Shown here piece after piece: positions 1 to 5,691 of a stretch of 6,718 nt of DNA (its first letter is position 1; every line of letters starts with the position of its first letter). Origin of the DNA: Bacillota bacterium (GTDB lineage: Bacteria > Bacillota > Clostridia > Christensenellales > SZUA-584). A program made the translations under genes and the position numbers. The notes beneath the pieces were generated by a model. The model did not search any database. It saw only the letters and a program-made list of their open reading frames with translations, and was not told the origin of the DNA. The stretch lies in assembly GCA_023396555.1 (NCBI GenBank), contig JAEWWC010000093.1:1-6718 (forward strand), written 5' to 3'.

Positions 1-1035
1 TTCATAACCGGAAGCAGCGGAAAGATCGAGGTTCTCGTTGATCTTGTCGCCATTGCCATCCAGCATCATGACAGCCAGAGTCTGCATCGCGTAAACGGTC
101 AGGCCGGGATCCCACAGCGCCATCGCATACAGCGAGCCCTCTTCGAGCTGCTTGGAAGCGATAGACGGCATCGAGGTACCAACAACCGTGATCTTGCCGA
201 TCAGGCCGGCTTCGGAAACAGCCTCAGCACCGCCAGGAGCATCCTGAGAGGTTGCGCCCTGGAAGCCCTTGAGATCGGGATACGTGTTGATCATTTCAGC
301 CATGATAGACTTGGACTGATCCTGTTTGTCGTTGGTCTCGATCTTTCTCTGAACAGCTTCCATGTTTGGATACTTCGCCTGCTGCTGGTTGTAGCCGCCC
401 TCTTCCCACTGGTTCTGAGAGGTAGCCGTCAAGCCGCCGACTGTCGTGTAGTACTGACCGGCTTCGCCCATGCCCTTCGCGAGGTAATCCATCAGCGTCG
501 CGCCATAAGCAAAGTTGTCGAACGCTTCGATATCATAATCGCATTCCACCTGGTCGGTAGCCTCATGGCTGATAACCACGATGCCCTTTTCTCTTGCTTT
601 CGCCAGCACGGAGTCAGCAGAGGACGGGGAGAACGGGATGATGCAGATAGCGTTGACGCCAGTCGCGATAGCATCCTCGAGGAGCTGGTTGGTTGCCGCG
701 GCATCCACTTCAGACGGTCCCGTCTGATAGGTGTTGTTGCCAGTGTTCTCAGCAAACTCTTTGACCATGGTCTCGGTTCTGTCGAACCAGCCGATGCCAA
801 GCAGTTTAACTGTGGTCATTATGCTGTAGCCAGAGCCTAAGGTGATAGCACCGTCAGCGGGCGCTTCAGCGGCGGGCTGCTCAGTAGCAGGTTCTTCAGC
901 AGCAGGCGCTTCGGACGCGGGCGCTTCGGATGCGGGCGCTTCAGACGGTGTTGGCTGTTGATTGGAGCAGCCACCCACTATGGACATGCCCAGAACGAAC
1001 ACCAGCGCCAACAAGCAAAGAAAGATTCTCTTCAT
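1..1035 (-). CDS. LsrB/RhaS-type sugar or autoinducer-2-like ABC transporter substrate-binding lipoprotein (3' end beyond window)
   Basis: This is the N-terminal 345 residues of an extracellular solute receptor that would hand its ligand to an ABC importer. The frame is open from the ATG at 1033-1035 to base 1, so the C-terminus is missing. Residues 1-22 are a signal peptide (MKR, then a hydrophobic stretch) ending in a VGGC lipobox, making Cys23 the predicted lipidated residue. Residues 24-62 are a Pro/Glu/Ala/Ser-rich linker including SEAPA repeats. From about residue 75 it matches the Peripla_BP_4 fold: KLLGIGWFDRTE (77-88), a GVNAICIIPFSP strand (126-137), VVISHEATDQ (153-162), a QNQW motif (207-210), TYPDLKGFQG (251-260), VVGTSMPS (284-291) and WDPG (308-311). 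The QNQW and YPDL segments point to the LsrB/rhamnose-binding subgroup rather than the ribose-binding group. The ligand cannot be assigned. Visible arginines are all AGA and Ile is almost always ATC, suggesting high expression. Family call is firm; substrate is not. Confidence 0.93.
   Translation of the reverse strand, partial: MKRIFLCLLALVFVLGMSIVGGCSNQQPTPSEAPASEAPASEAPAAEEPATEQPAAEAPADGAITLGSGYSIMTTVKLLGIGWFDRTETMVKEFAENTGNNTYQTGPSEVDAAATNQLLEDAIATGVNAICIIPFSPSSADSVLAKAREKGIVVISHEATDQVECDYDIEAFDNFAYGATLMDYLAKGMGEAGQYYTTVGGLTATSQNQWEEGGYNQQQAKYPNMEAVQRKIETNDKQDQSKSIMAEMINTYPDLKGFQGATSQDAPGGAEAVSEAGLIGKITVVGTSMPSIASKQLEEGSLYAMALWDPGLTVYAMQTLAVMMLDGNGDKINENLDLSAASGYE
902..946 (-). repeat. Three 15-base tandem repeats encoding the SEAPA linker
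   Basis: Three consecutive 15-base units (902-916, 917-931, 932-946) differ from one another at only one to three positions. Read on the minus strand they encode Ser-Glu-Ala-Pro-Ala units directly after the lipidated cysteine region of the substrate-binding lipoprotein. Because the unit is a multiple of three, gain or loss of copies would lengthen or shorten the tether without breaking the frame. Flanking sequence (about 847-901) encodes a looser Ala/Glu/Pro continuation that looks like decayed copies. Confidence 0.85.
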
Positions 1036-1048
1036 GATCTTGTCTTTT

Positions 1049-1055
1049 CCTCCTT
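1049..1055 (-). promoter_or_regulatory. Strong Shine-Dalgarno site of the substrate-binding lipoprotein gene
   Basis: The minus strand reads AAGGAGG, 13 bases before the ATG at 1035, which fixes that start codon. It lies in an 11-base loop between two 5-base complementary arms (TTGTC at 1056-1060 and GACAA at 1040-1044, minus-strand reading), so a small hairpin could present the site in its loop. The pairing is short and may be chance. Confidence 0.75.
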
Positions 1056-1088
1056 GACAATTTTTTCACTTGCATTTATCTTTATTCG

Positions 1089-1141
1089 GCCTTCTATCAG
1101 CACTTCAGGTACATATCCCAAATACCCGGCTGATAAAAGGC
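1089..1141 (-). repeat. Long imperfect inverted repeat between the ABC operon and the lipoprotein gene
   Basis: Arms at 1089-1101 and 1129-1141 are complementary over 13 positions; the one non-Watson-Crick position is a G-U wobble in minus-strand RNA. The 27-base interior can pair further (GGGTA with TACCT), giving a long irregular hairpin. On the minus strand the stem is followed by CGAATAAAGATAAA, with no run of T, so it is not a typical intrinsic terminator. It starts 16 bases after the stop codon of the upstream DUF4340 gene and ends about 54 bases before the lipoprotein start. It could be a transcript-end stabiliser, a processing site, a terminator without a U-tract, or a leader structure or operator for the lipoprotein gene. 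I see no convincing minus-strand promoter in the rest of this 121-base gap. Confidence 0.6.
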
Positions 1142-1156
1142 AGAATTAGAGATCGA

Positions 1157-2500
1157 CTAATCCTGTGCAGCTTTATCCAAAGTATCTTGGAATGCCGCAA
1201 TCAGGATACCGAGATTCTCCGCTTTTACATAGCCGGATACTGTACCCGAGTTATTAAGTTCAACAGCGTAAAAGTCTTTTCTATATGAATAGAAATTGTA
1301 TACCAGTGTGTTGGCCTGATTTTCCAGCGTTATCGTTATTGCCGGACCGTCGGTCAGGTCCGCATCGGCCGCGATACCGCTGAAGTAAAACTCTGATAGA
1401 TAGTTGAACAGCAAATCAACTGCTTCTTGTGACAACTCGTTGTCGTTAAGAGTATAATGCGCATTGCTGTCTTTTTCAAGCCTGTACAATAGATTGCCAT
1501 AATCTACGGTTATATCCGCAGGCGTATCCGTCGACACCGGAAACAGAGCTGTCGGCATCAGGTTGGCCGTATCGATTTCCAGCAGTGAGTCGAACCCGCT
1601 TGCCAGCTCATATACGCCGCTTCTTCCCTCTTCCATACAGTAGTAACGCCCGTTTTCCAGCTTCCTGCCGATGTTGATTCTGACGGATTTCCCGTCAGCT
1701 TGTTCAAGATAGATGTAAGCCGACGAATCCGAGAAGCCATACTCATCCAGCACTTCGTCTCCGTCATACGCCGAATACCTGGGGGAGGCGAAAAACGCTT
1801 TTACCAGATCAACAGCCTGTGAATTGGCGATCGCCGTAAAAGGCGATGTCAGCATCCAAGACTCCATACCAACCCTCCTGTCCTCAGGAATACGCTCCAT
1901 CGTAATGGTCTCCCGCTCGCCGCTGGTTCGCATGATCTCAATCTTTCCCAATTTGTCCATTTTAATATCAATGGAAAGATCTCTCATAGCTTTTGCGGCC
2001 TTCTCCAATATGCTGTAGCTATCGAGGTCATAAACGTAAACCGCATCTGACCCGCTATACTTCATAAACACGCCATCCCGGCCCGATGTATAGCTTCCAA
2101 AGCTGAACGACATACCGGTCCCGTCGTTCATTTCGATCTCCACCTGCATTGCCGGCGGTTCCAGCCCGTATACCGACAGATCGTCCACTTTCTCAAACAG
2201 CAGCTCCTGCGCGTACAGATAGCAGACCATTGTCAGCGCGGATTCCGTGGAGCCCTGATCGATATCGCCGGAGCCGCTGCGGTAATGCCAGACATCATCC
2301 GTTTTGACGAGATCGACAACACCATTTCCCTCGGTGATCTTAAGACCGACGACGTTGTCTGAAGGAATCTTGGCGACACTGATGGCGCTGGCATCGCCGG
2401 TCTCTGCCGGCTTGCCCAGCAGGAATATGAGAGCCACCACAATCCCCGCAAATACCAGCGCACCGGCTATTATGAAAATCCACGTCTTCTTCGATACCAT
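1157..2500 (-). CDS. DUF4340 family membrane-anchored protein, last gene of the ABC cassette
   Basis: A complete 447-residue protein of unknown biochemical function, in the DUF4340 family usually found beside GldG-like ABC auxiliary proteins. Lysines at 4-5 precede a single hydrophobic segment (about 7-28) that should act as an uncleaved signal anchor, leaving the rest outside the membrane. The outer part is built of similar modules of about 100-140 residues. Module 1 has YGLEPP at 111-116 followed by paired beta strands ending in VYVYDLDS. Module 2 has YGFSDS at 254-259 followed by INIGRKLENGRYY (275-287) and VYEL. A weaker third module (about 385-440) reads VYNFYSYRKDFYAVEL. It starts 5 bases after the stop of the GldG-like gene with only a weak, very close AGGG, so translation is probably coupled. 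It is a divergent paralogue of the protein at the right edge. Family call from remembered motifs. Confidence 0.85.
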   Translation of the reverse strand: MVSKKTWIFIIAGALVFAGIVVALIFLLGKPAETGDASAISVAKIPSDNVVGLKITEGNGVVDLVKTDDVWHYRSGSGDIDQGSTESALTMVCYLYAQELLFEKVDDLSVYGLEPPAMQVEIEMNDGTGMSFSFGSYTSGRDGVFMKYSGSDAVYVYDLDSYSILEKAAKAMRDLSIDIKMDKLGKIEIMRTSGERETITMERIPEDRRVGMESWMLTSPFTAIANSQAVDLVKAFFASPRYSAYDGDEVLDEYGFSDSSAYIYLEQADGKSVRINIGRKLENGRYYCMEEGRSGVYELASGFDSLLEIDTANLMPTALFPVSTDTPADITVDYGNLLYRLEKDSNAHYTLNDNELSQEAVDLLFNYLSEFYFSGIAADADLTDGPAITITLENQANTLVYNFYSYRKDFYAVELNNSGTVSGYVKAENLGILIAAFQDTLDKAAQD

Positions 2501-2505
2501 ATGCC

Positions 2506-3999
2506 CTATCTGCGCTTTCTCTTAAACCACACCGTCAGTCCGATGACAATGATAATGATCGGTATGACGGCAATGACGATGATCTCCAGTATCAGCGACT
2601 GAACATCGCTGCCGAACTCCATGATGCCGGATATCATGCTCTTGGGCGGGATATTCACGCTGTTTGCATTGCCCGCCAGAGAGTTGACCGTATTGATGAT
2701 CAGGTCCTTGTTGGCGGAGCGTTCCACGCCCTCGGCATTGGACAGCGCGAATGATGAGGAGCTGAACACCGCGATTTTGGAGTCTCCGCTCTGAGCGACC
2801 GCGCCGATCACGAACGGCCCCACCTCGTCGCCGTCCTCATACTTGGCGGTCATGCTTGTGCTGACCGCTTTGCCCCAAGTGTTCTTGTCGGTTTCCAGCA
2901 GCGGGCTTGCCTTGACGGAATCGCCCGACTCAATGTTGATGCTGCTGCAGTCCATCAGCACCGGCGTCATCTGGTTCTTTATCAGTTCATCCGTGATGGC
3001 ATGGCTGTACATGATGGGGATATGCCCCGTTATCCGTTTATACAGCTTGCTCTCGTTTCCGCCGATGATGTAGTCCTGCTTCACGGAGAGGCCATACTTC
3101 ATCAGCAGGGCGTTGAAGTTATCCAGCGGATCCACGATGATCTGGGTATAGCCGGTGGCCGAATCGAAGATCACATAGTGCATCATGAATATCGCGTTGC
3201 CGCCTTTATCCATAAACGCCTTGATGGTTTCGTACTCGGAATCTGTGAGGTCCTCGCTTGGGCTGACGACCATCAGCAGATCGTACTGCGGGTCCAGAGT
3301 CTCGGTGCTGGTCGTCGAATCATAGGAATCCACCTCGTAGTTGAGGGCGTTCAGGGACACCACCAGCTCATTGAGATCGCTCTTTGTGTATTCGTTGTGA
3401 CCGGCCAGCATTTTGATTTTGTAGGACAGGCCGGTCTGCAGATAGACGATGGCGGACGATATGCGGGATTCCGCATTGAACGCGTACACATACGTGGAGG
3501 CCGGGTCTATCGAATATAGCTCGAATACCGTAAATATCTTATAGAGCGAGTGTGATTCGTTGGTGACGATCACAGAGCTCGCCGATATGCCTGCTCCCTC
3601 GGGGTCAAATTCCGCGGTAAAGCCGGGGTTCACCGACACGTCAACGTTCTCCACGTGGATACGGTCGCTGTAGGCGGAATAGTTGCGCAGCAGCTCCGTC
3701 ACGCGCTTATCCTCGGATCCCGTCGGATAGAGCGTGTAGATATAGATGTCCTGATCCAGGTTGTCCAGCAACCCTTTTGTCGTATCTGATATGCTGTAAT
3801 ACTTCTGCTGGGACATATCCACGCGCAGATTCAGCTGCCCGCTCAACACGCCCACCAGCACGTTGAACCCGACCATAACGAGTACCAGCACGACAATGGA
3901 CATGATGGTAGCCGTCCGGAATGCCCTGCGGCGCGCGGAACCCACCGATCTTTCTTTGCCCTGTGTATTGTTAACTTTTTGGTTATCGATATTAGCCAT
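2506..3999 (-). CDS. GldG-like ABC transporter auxiliary membrane protein (ABC_transp_aux type)
   Basis: A 497-residue partner of the ATPase and permease encoded just upstream. A basic N-terminus (17-28, including a RRR cluster) precedes a transmembrane helix (about 31-53); a second helix (about 468-491) ends in a KRKRR tail, so both ends face the cytoplasm and residues 55-465 lie outside. Right after the first helix comes LRVDMSQQKYYSISDTTKGL (58-77), matching the GldG pattern of an aspartate-containing strand, a tyrosine-serine and a helix. The middle has LAGHNE (198-203), YDLLMVVSPSEDLTDSEYE (239-257) and FMDKGGNAIFMM (262-273), the Rossmann-like, glutamine-amidotransferase-type fold of this family; NKDLIINTVNSLAG (430-443) is the usual family ending of that domain. 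The only cysteine is Cys351, so no amidotransferase nucleophile is present at the expected place and a binding or structural role is inferred. It begins 16 bases after the permease stop, with GAGGA at 4003-4007. Substrate unknown. Confidence 0.88.
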   Translation of the reverse strand: MANIDNQKVNNTQGKERSVGSARRRAFRTATIMSIVVLVLVMVGFNVLVGVLSGQLNLRVDMSQQKYYSISDTTKGLLDNLDQDIYIYTLYPTGSEDKRVTELLRNYSAYSDRIHVENVDVSVNPGFTAEFDPEGAGISASSVIVTNESHSLYKIFTVFELYSIDPASTYVYAFNAESRISSAIVYLQTGLSYKIKMLAGHNEYTKSDLNELVVSLNALNYEVDSYDSTTSTETLDPQYDLLMVVSPSEDLTDSEYETIKAFMDKGGNAIFMMHYVIFDSATGYTQIIVDPLDNFNALLMKYGLSVKQDYIIGGNESKLYKRITGHIPIMYSHAITDELIKNQMTPVLMDCSSINIESGDSVKASPLLETDKNTWGKAVSTSMTAKYEDGDEVGPFVIGAVAQSGDSKIAVFSSSSFALSNAEGVERSANKDLIINTVNSLAGNANSVNIPPKSMISGIMEFGSDVQSLILEIIVIAVIPIIIIVIGLTVWFKRKRR

Positions 4000-4015
4000 T
4001 ATTCCTCACCCCACC

Positions 4016-4726
4016 TTAGCCCTTGCTCCATCTTCTGCGCTCGACGGATTTGACCGTCAGGAACAGGAAGAGGAAGCTCAAGGACAGGAAGTATATCACG
4101 GCGGCAATGCTTAAGACCCCGGTGGTGAAGCTGGAGAACTGCGAATACAGCGACAGCGTGGTCAGTATTTTGTACAGCGTTTCGTTGCTCAGCGACGGAA
4201 TCAGCGAATCGGACAGCCAAAGCAGGAAGAGTATGCCGAGCGTAATGATCGAGGCTGTCAGCTGGTTTTCCGTCACGGAGGATATAAACAGCCCGATCGT
4301 GATAAACGTGCAGCCCAGCAGAATCAAGCCGATGTAACCGAGCAGTATCTCTCCCCAGAACGGGTTCCCGAAAATATACAGCGATATGGGGAACACCAGC
4401 GTCACCGCCAGTGTGATCAGCATCACCGTCATCGCGGATACGAACTTGCCGGCCACTACCTTTGTCACGGAAACGGGCGCGGTGAGCAGCAGCTGGTCCG
4501 CCTTCGTCTTTCTCTCCTCCGCGAAGCTCCTCATCGTGAGTATGGGCGTGATCAGTATGAACGCATAACTCACGCTGGACACCACGCCGGTGAAGCTCGC
4601 CGAACCGCCGATGATGTTGGAACCGGTGAAGAAAACGCCGCAGACCAGCATGCAGACAGCCATGAATATATAGCCCACCATTGTGGTGAAATACGATTCT
4701 ATTTCCCGATGTATGATCGCCTTCAT
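4016..4726 (-). CDS. GldF-like ABC-2 type transporter permease
   Basis: A 236-residue integral membrane protein forming the membrane core of the exporter-like ABC system. Six hydrophobic segments are visible at about 18-35, 50-66, 98-119, 127-150, 156-174 and 204-226. Between segments 2 and 3 lies RSFAEERKTKADQLLLTAPV (66-85), the conserved cytoplasmic EER...LLLTSPVS element of ABC-2 permeases of the GldF group, thought to contact the ATPase. The C-terminal helix ends TVKSVERRRW, the usual GldF-type finish. Length is normal for the family, and a homodimer is the expected arrangement since only one permease gene is present. The ATG overlaps the ATPase stop in ATGA (4723-4726), and AAGGAG (4734-4739) sits 7 bases upstream inside the ATPase gene, so the two are translationally coupled. 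Family call firm; transported molecule unknown. Confidence 0.92.
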   Translation of the reverse strand: MKAIIHREIESYFTTMVGYIFMAVCMLVCGVFFTGSNIIGGSASFTGVVSSVSYAFILITPILTMRSFAEERKTKADQLLLTAPVSVTKVVAGKFVSAMTVMLITLAVTLVFPISLYIFGNPFWGEILLGYIGLILLGCTFITIGLFISSVTENQLTASIITLGILFLLWLSDSLIPSLSNETLYKILTTLSLYSQFSSFTTGVLSIAAVIYFLSLSFLFLFLTVKSVERRRWSKG

Positions 4727-5676
4727 TTGCCCGCTCCTTCCGCCGCGGTTCCCTCAGTCAGCCTGAGGAAAACGTCTTCAAGGGAATACTCCAGATGCTT
4801 CAGCACGATGATCGTAGCCCCCGCGCCGACTGCAGCCTGCGACACGTCTTCGCTGACATCCGCGCCGGACTTCTCCGCAACGTCGTATTCCGTGATGCCG
4901 CCGGCTTCGCCTGCCCGGCTCACATCCGCCACGCCGTCTATCGCCTTCAGCTTGCTTTCAAGATCGATCCCGTTCTTCACGGCCAGCCTGATGATCCTCT
5001 GGCCGCCCGCCCCTGCCGTCAGCAGGTTGTCCAGCGTATCGTCCGCAGCGATGACGCCGCGGTTGATGATTACCAGCCGGGTGCAGATATCCGCCAGCTC
5101 CTTGAGTATGTGAGAGGAGATGATCACCGTGTGATCCTTCCCCAGACTGCGGATGACTTGACGTATCTCCACGATCTGCCGCGGGTCAAGGCCGCTTGTG
5201 GGTTCGTCGAGCACGACGTTTTCGGGATTGCCGCACAGCGCCTTGGCAATGCCCACCCGCTGCTTGTATCCCTTCGACAGGTTGCTGATCAGCCTGTCCC
5301 GCACGTCGGTGAGGCCCACTCTCTCCATGATCCCCTTAATATGGGATTCCATCTCTCTTTTCCCAACGTTCATCAGCCTGCAGACGAACTCAAGGTATTT
5401 GTATACGGTCATCTCGGTGTACAGCGGCGGGAATTCCGGCATGTATCCCAGATGTTTCTTCGCTTCCACCGGCTCTTTCAGTATGTCATGGCCGTTAATG
5501 GCTACAATGCCTTCATCCGAGGAGATATAGCCGGCGATTATATTCATCGTCGTGCTTTTGCCCGCGCCGTTGCGGCCTATCAGCCCGACGATCTCACCCT
5601 TTTCCGCGGTAAACGAAACGTCCCGGACAGCAGCATTGAGACCGTATGATTTACTTAATCCCTTGACTTCGATCAT
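4723..5676 (-). CDS. GldA-like ABC transporter ATP-binding protein
   Basis: A 317-residue cytoplasmic ATPase powering the permease encoded immediately after it. Motifs in order: Walker A GRNGAGKST (34-42); Q-loop region LGYMPEFPPLY (76-86), with Glu81 where most ABC proteins have Gln; signature LSKGYKQR (133-140), a variant of LSGGQ; Walker B VVLDEPT (154-160); D-loop SGLD (161-164); switch histidine in SSH (His189). The P-E Q-loop and SKGYKQR signature are characteristic of the GldA/CcmA-like branch, so the enzyme is expected to be active. Residues about 225-317 form the extra C-terminal domain of this branch, ending in YSLEDVFLRLTE (297-308). The ATG at 5676 is preceded by AGGAG (5685-5689) at 8 bases spacing, and lies 15 bases after the stop of the upstream DUF4340 gene. 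It overlaps the permease gene by 4 bases. Function as an ATPase is certain; the process it serves is not. Confidence 0.95.
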   Translation of the reverse strand: MIEVKGLSKSYGLNAAVRDVSFTAEKGEIVGLIGRNGAGKSTTMNIIAGYISSDEGIVAINGHDILKEPVEAKKHLGYMPEFPPLYTEMTVYKYLEFVCRLMNVGKREMESHIKGIMERVGLTDVRDRLISNLSKGYKQRVGIAKALCGNPENVVLDEPTSGLDPRQIVEIRQVIRSLGKDHTVIISSHILKELADICTRLVIINRGVIAADDTLDNLLTAGAGGQRIIRLAVKNGIDLESKLKAIDGVADVSRAGEAGGITEYDVAEKSGADVSEDVSQAAVGAGATIIVLKHLEYSLEDVFLRLTEGTAAEGAGK

Positions 5677-5691
5677 TTCCCTGTCTCCTCA

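Noticed and set aside
492..800. A 102-codon minus-strand frame within the substrate-binding protein region
   Set aside because: It is out of frame with the open Peripla_BP_4 reading frame, which explains the same bases with a recognisable protein; Ser/Arg-rich shadow composition.
1089..1141. The inverted repeat as a standard intrinsic terminator
   Set aside because: Neither strand shows a T-rich run directly after the stem, so a canonical terminator call is not supported.
3001..3519. A 172-codon open frame on the plus strand inside the GldG-like gene
   Set aside because: Antisense shadow of a clearly coding frame, with no recognisable domain.
4795..5649. A 284-codon open frame on the plus strand opposite the ABC ATPase gene
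   Set aside because: It lies wholly antisense to a gene with all ABC ATPase motifs, has no ribosome binding site that I can see and a composition rich in His, Arg and Val typical of a reverse-complement shadow.
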